A DNA stretch of 64,000 bases. Origin: Pseudomonas crudilactis (GTDB taxonomy: Bacteria > Pseudomonadota > Gammaproteobacteria > Pseudomonadales > Pseudomonadaceae). The position numbers were made by a program, and so were the translations under genes. The DNA lies in the NCBI RefSeq assembly GCF_013433315.1, contig NZ_WXVV01000011.1, positions 1-64,000 of the forward strand, written 5' to 3'. Shown in pieces: positions 44,046 through 53,149 of this stretch (position 1 is the first letter of the stretch; every line of letters begins with the position of its first letter). Below the pieces are notes generated by a model. The model had not been told where the DNA came from. It saw only the letters and a list, made by a program, of their open reading frames with translations, and did not search any database.

Positions 44046-46442
44046 ATGAAGACAACCATCGAATTGCCTCTCCTGCCATTGCGTGATGTCGTGGTTTATC
44101 CGCACATGGTTATCCCGCTGTTCGTGGGGCGCGAGAAATCCATCGAAGCCCTCGAGGCCGCGATGACGGGCGACAAGCAGATCCTGCTGCTGGCCCAGAG
44201 AAACCCGGCTGACGACGATCCCGGTGAAGACGCTCTCTATCGCGTAGGTACCATTGCCACTGTTCTACAGCTTCTGAAGCTGCCTGACGGCACCGTAAAG
44301 GTTCTGGTCGAGGGTGAGCAGCGTGGCACCGTCGAACGCTTCAGCGAAGTCGACGGTCACTGCCGTGCCGAAGTCTCGTTGATCGAAGAAGTCGACGCCG
44401 CCGAGCGCGAATCCGAAGTGTTCGTGCGCACACTGCTGTCGCAGTTCGAACAATATGTACAGCTGGGCAAGAAGGTCCCGGCTGAAGTCCTGTCGTCGCT
44501 CAACAGCATCGATGAGCCAGGCCGCCTGGTCGACACCATGGCCGCGCACATGGCGCTGAAAATCGAGCAGAAGCAGGAAATCCTCGAAATCATCGATTTG
44601 TCGGCCCGGGTCGAGCACGTTCTGGCGTTGCTGGATGCCGAGATCGATCTGCTGCAAGTCGAAAAACGCATTCGTGGCCGCGTCAAAAAGCAAATGGAGC
44701 GCAGTCAGCGCGAGTACTACCTGAATGAGCAGATGAAGGCCATTCAGAAAGAACTCGGCGACAGCGACGAAGGCCACAACGAAATCGAAGACCTGAAAAA
44801 GCGTATCGACGCTGCCGGTCTACCGAAAGACGCGTTGGCCAAAGCCACTGCCGAGCTGAACAAGCTCAAGCAAATGTCGCCCATGTCCGCTGAGGCCACC
44901 GTGGTGCGCTCGTACATCGACTGGCTGGTGCAAGTGCCGTGGAAGGCGCAGAGCAAGGTACGTCTGGACCTGGCGCGCGCAGAAGACATTCTCGATGCCG
45001 ATCACTACGGCCTCGAAGAGGTCAAGGAACGTATCCTTGAATACCTCGCCGTGCAAAAACGCGTGAAGAAAATCCGTGGCCCGGTGTTGTGCCTGGTCGG
45101 TCCTCCGGGCGTGGGTAAAACTTCGCTGGCGGAGTCGATTGCTCATGCCACCAACCGTAAATTCGTGCGCATGGCCCTTGGTGGCGTGCGTGATGAAGCG
45201 GAAATTCGCGGTCACCGCCGGACTTACATCGGTTCGATGCCGGGAAGATTGATTCAAAAGATGACAAAGGTGGGTGTGCGCAACCCGCTGTTCCTGCTCG
45301 ATGAAATCGACAAAATGGGCAGCGACATGCGTGGCGACCCGGCGTCGGCGTTGCTGGAAGTGCTCGATCCAGAGCAGAACCACAACTTCAACGACCACTA
45401 TCTGGAAGTCGATTACGACCTTTCCGATGTGATGTTCCTGTGCACCTCGAACTCGATGAACATTCCGCCGGCACTGCTCGACCGGATGGAAGTGATCCGC
45501 CTGCCGGGCTACACCGAAGATGAGAAGATCAACATCGCCGTCAAATACCTCTCGCCAAAGCAGATCGCCGCTAACGGTCTGAAAAAGGGCGAGCTGGAAT
45601 TCGACGCTGAAGCGATCCGCGACATCATCCGTTACTACACCCGTGAAGCCGGTGTGCGTGGCCTCGAACGTCAGATCGCCAAGGTCTGCCGCAAGGCCGT
45701 TAAAGAGCACGCAATGGAAAAACGCTTCTCGGTGAAAGTGACAGCTGACCTGCTTGAACACTTCCTCGGCGTGCGCAAATTCCGCTACGGTCTGGCTGAG
45801 CAACAGGATCAGATCGGTCAGGTCACAGGCCTTGCCTGGACTCAGGTGGGCGGCGAATTGCTGACTATCGAAGCCGCGGTTGTGCCGGGTAAAGGTCAAC
45901 TGATCAAGACCGGTTCGCTGGGCGATGTGATGGTCGAATCGATCACTGCCGCGCTGACCGTTGTCCGCAGTCGTGCCAAGAGCCTGGGCATTCCTCTGGA
46001 CTTCCACGAGAAGCGCGACACGCACATCCACATGCCGGAAGGGGCGACGCCGAAAGACGGCCCTAGCGCCGGTGTAGGCATGTGCACGGCGCTGGTGTCG
46101 GCATTGACCGGCATTCCGGTGCGCGCCGATGTCGCCATGACTGGTGAAATCACGCTGCGTGGTCAAGTGCTGGCGATTGGCGGTCTGAAGGAAAAACTGC
46201 TGGCGGCTCACCGCGGCGGAATCAAGATCGTGATTATTCCGGAAGAGAACGTGCGTGATCTGAAGGAGATTCCTGACAATATCAAGCAGGATCTGCAGAT
46301 TAAACCGGTTAAATGGATTGACGAGGTCCTGCAAATTGCGCTGCAATACGCGCCGGAGCCCTTGCCGGATGTGGCTCCGGAGATAGTTGCCAAGGACGAA
46401 AAACGTGAGTCTGACTCTAAGGAAAGAATTAGCACGCATTAA
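44046..46442 (+). CDS. lon: ATP-dependent protease Lon
   Basis: Cytosolic quality-control protease. The 798-residue protein has the N-terminal substrate domain (LPLLPLRDVVVYPHMVIPLF), the AAA+ module (Walker A GPPGVGKT near 355, FLLDEIDKMG) and the protease domain with the Ser in PKDGPSAGVGM and the Lys in AIGGLKEKLLAAHRGG. ATG 44046 is the family start; the frame is open 69 codons further up but across the terminator and promoter. It has a sigma-32-like promoter, so heat induction is expected. Confidence 0.97.
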   Translation: MKTTIELPLLPLRDVVVYPHMVIPLFVGREKSIEALEAAMTGDKQILLLAQRNPADDDPGEDALYRVGTIATVLQLLKLPDGTVKVLVEGEQRGTVERFSEVDGHCRAEVSLIEEVDAAERESEVFVRTLLSQFEQYVQLGKKVPAEVLSSLNSIDEPGRLVDTMAAHMALKIEQKQEILEIIDLSARVEHVLALLDAEIDLLQVEKRIRGRVKKQMERSQREYYLNEQMKAIQKELGDSDEGHNEIEDLKKRIDAAGLPKDALAKATAELNKLKQMSPMSAEATVVRSYIDWLVQVPWKAQSKVRLDLARAEDILDADHYGLEEVKERILEYLAVQKRVKKIRGPVLCLVGPPGVGKTSLAESIAHATNRKFVRMALGGVRDEAEIRGHRRTYIGSMPGRLIQKMTKVGVRNPLFLLDEIDKMGSDMRGDPASALLEVLDPEQNHNFNDHYLEVDYDLSDVMFLCTSNSMNIPPALLDRMEVIRLPGYTEDEKINIAVKYLSPKQIAANGLKKGELEFDAEAIRDIIRYYTREAGVRGLERQIAKVCRKAVKEHAMEKRFSVKVTADLLEHFLGVRKFRYGLAEQQDQIGQVTGLAWTQVGGELLTIEAAVVPGKGQLIKTGSLGDVMVESITAALTVVRSRAKSLGIPLDFHEKRDTHIHMPEGATPKDGPSAGVGMCTALVSALTGIPVRADVAMTGEITLRGQVLAIGGLKEKLLAAHRGGIKIVIIPEENVRDLKEIPDNIKQDLQIKPVKWIDEVLQIALQYAPEPLPDVAPEIVAKDEKRESDSKERISTH

Positions 46443-46466
46443 TACGCTTTTGCCTGGGGGGCTTCC

Positions 46467-46496
46467 TTGACAGTTTTTTAGAGCCCTTGTTATAAA
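46467..46496 (+). promoter_or_regulatory. Sigma-70 promoter of hupB
   Basis: TTGACA at 46467-46472 (perfect) and TATAAA at 46491-46496, 18-base spacer, 95 bases before the GTG start. An AGAGCC/GGCTCT inverted repeat lies across the -10. Confidence 0.75.
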
Positions 46497-46590
46497 GCGG
46501 CTCTTAAGTGTCTGTAGGCCATTCAGCACTCGTTTTTGCTTTCACCAAAAAACTTAGAATCATCTCAAAATAGATATAAGGGGACTTAGA

Positions 46591-46863
46591 GTGAACAAGT
46601 CGGAACTGATTGATGCTATCGCTGCATCCGCTGATATCCCGAAAGCTGCTGCTGGCCGTGCGCTGGACGCTGTAATCGAATCCGTCACTGGCGCTCTGAA
46701 GGCTGGCGACTCCGTTGTTCTGGTTGGTTTCGGTACTTTCTCCGTGACGGACCGTCCGGCTCGTACCGGTCGTAACCCTCAAACCGGCAAGACTCTGGAA
46801 ATCCCGGCTGCCAAGAAGCCAGGTTTCAAAGCCGGTAAAGCACTGAAAGAAGCTGTTAACTAA
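46591..46863 (+). CDS. hupB: DNA-binding protein HU-beta
   Basis: Histone-like protein that bends and coats DNA. The 90-residue protein has the dimer helices ([20 protein letters not shown]), [20 protein letters not shown] (beta arm with the Pro that intercalates) and the end [17 protein letters not shown] start with AAGGGGA upstream. Between lon and ppiD as in most gammaproteobacteria. Confidence 0.97.
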   Translation: MNKSELIDAIAASADIPKAAAGRALDAVIESVTGALKAGDSVVLVGFGTFSVTDRPARTGRNPQTGKTLEIPAAKKPGFKAGKALKEAVN

Positions 46864-46913
46864 GTTTTCAGGTTTTTACCCATCCGGGTCGGGGTCATGC
46901 CTGACTTGGCAGC

Positions 46914-46989
46914 GGAGCGGTAGAGCAGGTCGCTGAAACAGTGGCCTGTAACGCCGGGATCGAGGGTTCGAGCCCTGTCCGCTCCGCCA
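46914..46989 (+). pseudogene. Decayed tRNA-Asp with GTA in the anticodon place
   Basis: 76 bases whose two ends fit tRNA-Asp exactly: acceptor GGAGCGG with CCGCTCC, discriminator G, encoded CCA. The anticodon loop reads CTGTAAC (tRNA-Asp has CTGTCAC). The D stem (GAGC against AAAC) no longer pairs, the T stem (GAGGG against CCTGT) has one mismatch, and the anticodon stem one. A terminator follows directly. It is unlikely to work as a normal tRNA. Confidence 0.72.
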
Positions 46990-46994
46990 GTTAC

Positions 46995-47024
46995 GAGAAG
47001 GCGCATCCTCGGATGCGCCTTTCT
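46995..47024 (+). terminator. Rho-independent terminator behind the pseudo-tRNA
   Basis: GAAGGCGCATCC-TCG-GATGCGCCTTTCTT. Ends hupB plus pseudo-tRNA transcription before ppiD. Confidence 0.85.
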
Positions 47025-47091
47025 TCTATCCGGATTCTACCCACGCTCCACGGTTGCCTAATTTTGAAGTTCAACCGTTTCTGGGGGACGC

Positions 47092-48963
47092 ATGCTGCAG
47101 AATATCAGGGACAATTCACAAGGCTGGATTGCCAAGACCATTATCGGGGTCATCGTTGCACTGATGGCTCTGACCGGTTTCGACGCCATTTTCCAGGCCA
47201 CGACTCACAAGAATGAGGCGGCCAAGGTCAACGGTGAAGAAATCAGCCAGAACGAACTGAGCCAGGCCGTTGACATGCAACGCCGTCAGCTGATGCAACA
47301 GTTGGGCAAAGACTTCGATGCTTCCTTGCTCGACGAAAAAATGCTGCGTGAATCGGCCCTCAAGGGTCTGATCGATCGCAAGCTGTTGCTGCAAGGCGCC
47401 GAACAAGCGAAATTCGCTTTCTCCGAAGGCGCCCTGGACCAAGTGATCCTGCAGACACCTGAATTCCAGGTGGACGGCAAGTTCAGCTCCGAGCGCTTCG
47501 ACCAGGTGATCCGTCAACTGGGTTACAGCCGCATGCAATTCCGCCAGATGCTGGCTCAGGAAATGCTGATCGGCCAACTGCGCGCCGGTGTGGCGGGCAG
47601 TGGTTTTGTTACCGACGCTGAAGTGCTGGCATTCGCCCGTCTGGAAAAACAGACCCGCGATTTCGCCACCCTTAACGTCAAGGCTGATCCGGCGGCGGTC
47701 AAACTGACCGACGACGAGGTCAAGGCCTACTACGACGAACACGCCAAGGAGTTCATGACTCCTGATCAAGTGATCATCGATTACGTTGAGCTGAAGAAGT
47801 CCTCGTTCTTTGATCAGGTTGCCGTCAAGGACGAAGACCTGCAGGCGGCGTATCAGAAAGAGATCGCCAACCTGTCGGAACAGCGTCGTGCCGCGCACAT
47901 TCTGATCGAAGTGAACGACAAGACCACCGAGGCTCAGGCCAAGGCGAAGATTGACGAAGTCCAGGCGCGTCTGGCCAAGGGCGAGAAGTTCGAAGCGCTG
48001 GCCAAAGAGTTCTCGCAGGATCCGGGTTCTGCCAACAATGGCGGTGATCTCGGTTACGCCGGTCCTGGCGTTTACGATCCGGCGTTCGAAAAAGCCTTGT
48101 ACTCTCTGTCGAAAGACCAGGTGTCGGAGCCGATTCGTACTGACTTCGGTTACCACCTGATCAAGCTGTTGGGTGTGGAAGCGCCGGAAGTGCCAACTCT
48201 GGCCAGCCTGAAAGACAAGCTGACCCGCGAGCTCAAAGCCGCGCAGGTCGAGCAGCGTTTCGTCGAGGCGACCAAGCAACTGGAAGACTCCGCGTTCGAA
48301 GCGTCTGACCTGGCTCAGCCAGCGGCGGATCTGAAGCTGACCGTGCACACCTCCAAGCCGTTCGGCCGTGAAGGTGGCGAAGGTGTTGCAGCCAACCGTG
48401 CTGTGGTCACCGCTGCGTTCAGCACTGAAGTGATCGACGAAGGTGCCAACAGCACCGCCATCGAGCTGGATCCGGAAACCGTGATCGTGCTGCGTTCCAA
48501 GGAGCACCTGAAGCCTGCGCAACTGCCGCTGGAAAGCGTGAATGCGGCCATCCGCACTCAGCTGACCAAAGAGCACGCCAGCGCTGCTGCCAAGACCAAG
48601 GCCGAGAGGCTGATTGCGGATCTGCGCGATGGCAAGGCACCGTTGGACAAGGCAGTTGATGGTCAGAACTGGAAAGCCACCGAAGCGGCCACTCGTGGTC
48701 AGGAAGGGGTTGATCCGGCGGTGCTGCAAGCGTTGTTCCGTATGCCGAAACCGGCTGCCAAGGACAAGCCGACGTTCACCAGCGTGACGTTGGCGGATGG
48801 CAGTCTGATGATCGTGCGTCTGAATGGCGTTAACGAAGCGGCTGCGCCGACGGATGAAGAGAAGGTTCAGTACCGTCGTTTCCTTGCTTCGCGTGAGGGG
48901 CAGCAGGACTTCGCGGCGTACCGCAAGCAGTTGGAAGCTCAGGCTGAGATCAAGCGGTTTTGA
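47092..48963 (+). CDS. ppiD: Periplasmic folding chaperone PpiD
   Basis: Membrane-anchored periplasmic chaperone at the Sec translocon. The 623-residue protein has a short N-terminal tail, one span (TIIGVIVALMALTGFDAIF), a SurA-like N domain, and a parvulin domain in the middle (RRAAHILIEVNDKTTEAQAK to SEPIRTDFGYHLIKLLGVE). GGGGGACGC precedes the ATG. Length equals the family. A terminator follows. Confidence 0.95.
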   Translation: MLQNIRDNSQGWIAKTIIGVIVALMALTGFDAIFQATTHKNEAAKVNGEEISQNELSQAVDMQRRQLMQQLGKDFDASLLDEKMLRESALKGLIDRKLLLQGAEQAKFAFSEGALDQVILQTPEFQVDGKFSSERFDQVIRQLGYSRMQFRQMLAQEMLIGQLRAGVAGSGFVTDAEVLAFARLEKQTRDFATLNVKADPAAVKLTDDEVKAYYDEHAKEFMTPDQVIIDYVELKKSSFFDQVAVKDEDLQAAYQKEIANLSEQRRAAHILIEVNDKTTEAQAKAKIDEVQARLAKGEKFEALAKEFSQDPGSANNGGDLGYAGPGVYDPAFEKALYSLSKDQVSEPIRTDFGYHLIKLLGVEAPEVPTLASLKDKLTRELKAAQVEQRFVEATKQLEDSAFEASDLAQPAADLKLTVHTSKPFGREGGEGVAANRAVVTAAFSTEVIDEGANSTAIELDPETVIVLRSKEHLKPAQLPLESVNAAIRTQLTKEHASAAAKTKAERLIADLRDGKAPLDKAVDGQNWKATEAATRGQEGVDPAVLQALFRMPKPAAKDKPTFTSVTLADGSLMIVRLNGVNEAAAPTDEEKVQYRRFLASREGQQDFAAYRKQLEAQAEIKRF

Positions 48964-48990
48964 TGTCTGATTGAGCTGTGATGTGATGTG

Positions 48991-49025
48991 AAAGCCCCGG
49001 CCTGTATAGGTCGGGGCTTTTTTTT
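48991..49025 (+). terminator. Rho-independent terminator of ppiD
   Basis: AAAGCCCCGGCCT and AGGTCGGGGCTTT followed by a T-run. Confidence 0.9.
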
Positions 49026-49435
49026 GGGCGTTGGGTCGTGGCGGCCTTTGGGCCGACCATGTTTTTGGGGTTTTGGGTGAATATCCGTTGCTTTGGGTGC
49101 GGCCGCTGGCGGTTTCGCTCTTACAGCGAGTCACCTTTTCCAAACGCCGAAAAGGTAACCCAAAAGGCTTTGCCCTGACGTTCGGCCCGCTCGCTGGGGC
49201 TCGGGGTTCCTTCGCTCCGGGATTGATCCGGGGGCATCGCCTACGGTTTGCTTCGCTGCACCTCCTCTCGATGTGTTCGACTTCGTCGAACGGTCGCTGC
49301 GCTCCCACCCCCGGATCAATCCCTCCACTCAGCCTGCCGACGGGCTTTCAGATCAAGATCAAGAGCTGCAGCCGAGCTAACGCTCATCCTGTTGAGTGGG
49401 GCGGCTTTGCCGCGTGGGCGGTACACAGATTAAAA
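49026..49435. repeat. Unannotated repeat-like noncoding region with nested palindromes
   Basis: No supported gene in this stretch. It has a perfect 16-base inverted repeat (GGGATTGATCCGGGGG at 49219-49234, complement at 49308-49323) around a smaller perfect hairpin (GTTCGAC-TTC-GTCGAAC, 49274-49290). Short open frames on both strands here look like chance frames of a dispersed repeat. Confidence 0.55.
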
Positions 49436-49436
49436 C

Positions 49437-49555
49437 TGTGGGAGCGAGCTTGCTCGCGAAGGCGGCCTGCCAGCCGACCTGTTTCTTGCGGATTTACTCA
49501 ATCCAATTGTGGGAGCGAGCCTGCTCGCGAAGACGGCCTTCCAGCCGACCGTTTT
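49437..49555. repeat. Two direct REP units in tandem
   Basis: TGTGGGAGCGAGCTTGCTCG (49437) and TGTGGGAGCGAGCCTGCTCG (49508), each followed by CGAAG-CGGCC and CCAGCCGACC. Same orientation, 71 bases apart, unlike the inverted doublets elsewhere in the window. Confidence 0.85.
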
Positions 49556-49592
49556 CCAGCCGTATGGCTTCAACTCAACAGCGCATTCGGTC

Positions 49593-50798
49593 TCATTCGG
49601 CTCTTGGAAAACCATGTTCCAGAGCTTTGATAGTTACTGACAGGGTCAACACCAACAATCCTGCAACAATCCACGGAAACGCCCCAACCCCGGGATTGCC
49701 CAGCAACAAACCACCCACCAACCCCCCGCCAGCAATTCCGACATTCCACAGCGTAACCAACATCGATTGCGCCGTATCGGCAGCCTCTTTCGCAGCTTTC
49801 GCCGAGGCGGTTTGCAGCAACGATGGCATGGCGCCGAACGCCAGGCCCCAGACGGCAGTCGCGATGTAAATGACGTTGGGCGAGTCGCGCCACAGGCCCA
49901 GTGCTATCGCCGAGAGCAGGAACAGCCCGGCGCTGATCAACACCAGTTCGCGCAGCCAGCGGTCAATCAGGCTGCCGACGATCCACAGGCTCAGCACTGA
50001 AGCGAGGCCGAATACCAGTAGCACGCGGTCGACACTGGCATCGAGTCCGGAGGGTTGCAGGAAAGGCGCGATGTAGGTGTACAACAAATTGTGCGCGACG
50101 ACGTAGGTGAGGGTGACTAACAATACCGATCGCACGCCCGGCAAGGTGAATACCTGACGCAGCGGCATGCGGTTTCCCACGCGTTCGCCGGCGAAGTCCG
50201 GGACTTGCCAGTGCACCCAGATCACCAGCGCAACGGTCAGTCCGGTCATGATGGCGAAGCTCAGGCGCCAGCCGACCAGGGTGCCGAGCAGAGTACCTGC
50301 GGGAATTCCCAGCGACAGCGCCAGTGGCGCGCCGAGCATCGCTACCGTTATGGCGCGGCCTTGCAAGTGCGGAGCGACCATGCGGCTTGCGTAACCTGCC
50401 AGCAGCGCCCACAGCAGCCCGGCAAATATGCCGGCAATAAACCGTGCAATCAGCGTCAGCCAGTACCATTGCGACAGGGCGGTGAGGCTGTTGGCGATGG
50501 CGAAGCCTGCGATGGCGGCCAGCAGCAGCGGTTTTCTTCGCCAGCCACGGGTGGCGATCGTCAGCGGGATTGCTGCCAGGATCGAACCGAGCGCGTACAG
50601 CGTCACCAATTGCCCAATCAGCGCCTGGGAAACGTCCAGGCCGCTGCTCATCTGCGGTAACAGGCCGGCTGGCATGGCTTCGGTCATGACCGTTATGAAC
50701 CCGGCGGTGGCTAGTGCCAGCAGCGCACCGAGGGGTAATCGTCCGCGTTGAGAGACGGGGTGTTCAACTGTGGGGCAACTGAGTTGTGTGTCATTCAT
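49593..50798 (-). CDS. MFS efflux permease (DHA1), paralog of the 9979 gene
   Basis: A 401-residue, 12-span permease. TEAMPAGLLPQMSSGLDV, GQLVTLYALGSILAAIPLTI, ATRGWRRKPLLL and HNLLYTYIAPFLQPSGLD have direct counterparts in the permease at 9979-11193. Start 50798 (MNDTQLSC) fits; a longer frame to 50834 exists. It is divergent from a LysR gene 119 bases away, which probably controls it. Substrate unknown. Confidence 0.87.
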   Translation of the reverse strand: MNDTQLSCPTVEHPVSQRGRLPLGALLALATAGFITVMTEAMPAGLLPQMSSGLDVSQALIGQLVTLYALGSILAAIPLTIATRGWRRKPLLLAAIAGFAIANSLTALSQWYWLTLIARFIAGIFAGLLWALLAGYASRMVAPHLQGRAITVAMLGAPLALSLGIPAGTLLGTLVGWRLSFAIMTGLTVALVIWVHWQVPDFAGERVGNRMPLRQVFTLPGVRSVLLVTLTYVVAHNLLYTYIAPFLQPSGLDASVDRVLLVFGLASVLSLWIVGSLIDRWLRELVLISAGLFLLSAIALGLWRDSPNVIYIATAVWGLAFGAMPSLLQTASAKAAKEAADTAQSMLVTLWNVGIAGGGLVGGLLLGNPGVGAFPWIVAGLLVLTLSVTIKALEHGFPRAE

Positions 50799-50916
50799 GA
50801 GCCGGCATCCATGTGCAACGTTGACGAGGAGCACAGGGTATGGCGCTGCACATCGGCGAAAAACGGGTTAAGGTTCCGAACATATCGGACACGGATGTTG
50901 GCAATGGGAGGGTGGT

Positions 50917-51816
50917 ATGGATAGCCTGGGCAGTATTTCGGTGTTTGTTCAGGTCGCCGAGACGCGCAGTTTCACTGAGGCTGGCCGACTGCAAGGGGTG
51001 TCATCGTCGGCGGTGGGCAAAAGTATTGCGCGGCTCGAGGCGCGACTTGGCGTGCGGCTGTTTCAACGCACCACGCGCAGCGTCACGCTGACCAGTGAAG
51101 GGGCGCTGTTTCTGGAGCGCTGTCGCAGGATTCTCGCCGAGGTCGAGGCGGCGGAGTTCGAGTTATGCGATGCGGCTGCGAAACCCCATGGCAAGTTGCG
51201 CATCAGCCTGCCGCAGGTGCATGGTCTGGTGATGCCGGTCATGACCGAATTCATGGCGTTGTACCCGCAGATCGAGCTGGATCTGGATTTGACCGATCGC
51301 ATGGTCGATGTGGTTGAAGAAGGCTTCGACGCCGTGATCCGTACCGGTAAACCGCGGGATTCGCGACTGATGGCGCGAGCGTTGGGCGAGTTTCACATGG
51401 TGCTGGTGGCCAGTCCGACTTATCTGGCGCAACGCGGTGTGCCGCAGGCGCCCGCCGATCTGGCGGATCACGCGTGCCTTCGGCATACATTTCATGCCAC
51501 CGGCAAACTGGAAACCTGGCCGCTGAATCGCGCGGAGGGTACCGCAGAGCCGACGTTGCCGACGCGGTTGGTCAGTACGTCGATTGAGGCGGTAAGCCAC
51601 GCGGCGCTGGCCGGTATGGGCATTGCCTGTCTGCCGGACTTCATGACCCGCGAGGCTGAGGCGCAAGGGCGCTTGCGTCGTGTGCTCGATGCGCATCTTG
51701 AACACACCGGGCAGTTCTGGGTCCTATGGCCATCGAGTCGTCACGCCACGGCAAAATTGCGCGTGTTCATTGATCACTTGGCGTTGCGACTTTTTCCCGC
51801 AACCGAGGGTCGATAG
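50917..51816 (+). CDS. LysR-family regulator
   Basis: A 299-residue LysR regulator: winged helix MDSLGSISVFVQVAETRSFT and VSSSAVGKSIARLEARLGVR, then the effector domain (RISLPQVHGLVMPVMTEFM, DAVIRTGKPRDSRLMAR). This is the CrgA/DmlR-like branch. It stands divergent from the MFS gene at 49593 and likely controls it. Confidence 0.9.
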   Translation: MDSLGSISVFVQVAETRSFTEAGRLQGVSSSAVGKSIARLEARLGVRLFQRTTRSVTLTSEGALFLERCRRILAEVEAAEFELCDAAAKPHGKLRISLPQVHGLVMPVMTEFMALYPQIELDLDLTDRMVDVVEEGFDAVIRTGKPRDSRLMARALGEFHMVLVASPTYLAQRGVPQAPADLADHACLRHTFHATGKLETWPLNRAEGTAEPTLPTRLVSTSIEAVSHAALAGMGIACLPDFMTREAEAQGRLRRVLDAHLEHTGQFWVLWPSSRHATAKLRVFIDHLALRLFPATEGR

Positions 51817-51908
51817 AGTTGTAACTGCTTTAAGACACTAATCCATGCGCAGCGGGGCAGCGATCTGTTGCACAATACGCCCCGGACTGTTTTCTCTCAG
51901 GATGTTCA

Positions 51909-52763
51909 ATGTTGATTTCCACTCCCATGCGTGTAGTCGGGTTGGCGCTGTTGTTGACCGCTGTTGCCGGCTGTTCGAAAGACAAGCCGATGTATGAGCA
52001 TGAGAACTTCGATGACTCCGGTACGTTTTCGCGCAATTACCCGGTCACCGACTCGGTCAGTTGCGAAGCGGCTCGCCGTGCGTTGCTCAGCCAGGGCTAC
52101 ATCATTACCAGCAGCGACCCGAAACTGGTCAGCGGCCACAAGAGTTTCCAGCAAACCGGCGACACCCACATGGAGATCAGCTTCAACGTGGTCTGCGCCG
52201 ATGACGGCAGCGCCGGGCACCATGCGACGATGTTCGCCAATGCCTTGCAGGATCGTTACGCACTGAAGAAGACCAACAACTCGGCCAGTCTCGGCGTGGG
52301 TGTGCTGGGTTCGGTGTCGATGCCGATCGGCTCGTCCGACGATTCGATGGTCAAGGTGGCCAGCGAGACGGTGACCGCGCAGAAGTTCTACGAGCGTTTC
52401 TTTACCCTGGTCGAGCAGTTCCTGCCGGCAGATGCGAAGAAAGCCGCGCATATCGAAGAGAAACCGAAAGCTGACCTGGGTGTGCCTGAGGTGAAGGCTG
52501 CGCCGGCAGCGCTGGCGCCAACGCCGACTCCGGCGGCCGAACCTGCCGCAACGCCGGCCCCGGCTGCAGAACCAGCGCCAGCACCTGCCGAGACCGCGCC
52601 AGTGACGTCGGAACCGGTCGCTCCACCGGCAGAGGCCGCGCCGATCACCCCGGCGCCCAGCGCAGAACCTGCACCGGCGACCGAAACCATCACGCCACCG
52701 GCCAACCCGGACATCCCGCCGCCATCCGAGCCGATTCCGGCGATGCCCGCCTCCGGTCAATAA
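51909..52763 (+). CDS. DUF2242 lipoprotein with long Pro/Ala tail
   Basis: A 284-residue lipoprotein: hydrophobic start and lipobox TAVAGC (Cys 22), then a DUF2242 domain (FSRNYPVTDSVSCEAARRAL, SQGYIITSSDPKLVSGHKSF, TVTAQKFYERFFTLVEQFL), then about 110 residues of Pro, Ala, Glu and Thr that could span the periplasm. Role unknown; probably fixed in the outer membrane. Confidence 0.87.
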   Translation: MLISTPMRVVGLALLLTAVAGCSKDKPMYEHENFDDSGTFSRNYPVTDSVSCEAARRALLSQGYIITSSDPKLVSGHKSFQQTGDTHMEISFNVVCADDGSAGHHATMFANALQDRYALKKTNNSASLGVGVLGSVSMPIGSSDDSMVKVASETVTAQKFYERFFTLVEQFLPADAKKAAHIEEKPKADLGVPEVKAAPAALAPTPTPAAEPAATPAPAAEPAPAPAETAPVTSEPVAPPAEAAPITPAPSAEPAPATETITPPANPDIPPPSEPIPAMPASGQ

Positions 52764-52781
52764 TCAAGCCTCACCGCACAC

Positions 52782-52875
52782 CCTGTGGGAGCGAGCTTGC
52801 TCGCGAAAGCGTCGGAACATTCAGCACGCATGTGACTGACTGGCCGCCTTCGCGAGCAGGCTCGCTCCCACAGGG
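52782..52875. repeat. REP doublet, GTGGGAGCGAGC type
   Basis: CCTGTGGGAGCGAGCTTGCT and complement, 94 bases, behind the DUF2242 gene; right arm has the GAGCAGG variant. Confidence 0.9.
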
Positions 52876-53059
52876 GTTTTTGGGTTGCCTTGAATTTCGT
52901 TACATTCCCCGGACAAAAGTCCCGCGATAAATTCCTGACCGTCTGCTACGTTTTATTCATGAAGGCCGGGTTTCACTTTTCCTTCACACGAGCACGTTAA
53001 GCTCGAGGCACTGGGCATTTGCTCAGGCCCATTCAAAAGAGCAGCAGGGGGATTACGCG

Positions 53060-53146
53060 ATGGATGACTATCAAGAAGAGCTGCTCGAATACCAGGCCTT
53101 TGAACTGGATCCTCTGGAACCCGCCGAAGACGCCACCGAGCTGTAA
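53060..53146 (+). CDS. Very short acidic ORF, 28 aa
   Basis: ATG GAT GAC TAT up to TAA gives a 28-residue acidic peptide (MDDYQEELLEYQAFELDPLE onward). AGGGGGA lies 7 bases upstream. Codon use is normal for this genome. It is convergent with the AraC gene, whose stop lies 3 bases further. Could be a real small protein or a chance frame. Confidence 0.5.
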   Translation: MDDYQEELLEYQAFELDPLEPAEDATEL

Positions 53147-53149
53147 GGG

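Noticed and set aside
46914..46989. A working tRNA-Tyr, because of the GTA anticodon
   Set aside because: The ends fit tRNA-Asp, there is no long variable arm as in bacterial tRNA-Tyr, and the D stem does not pair.
49031..49630. A 199-codon plus-strand frame behind ppiD
   Set aside because: It runs through the repeat-like region and two REP units; no ribosome site and no protein-like pattern.
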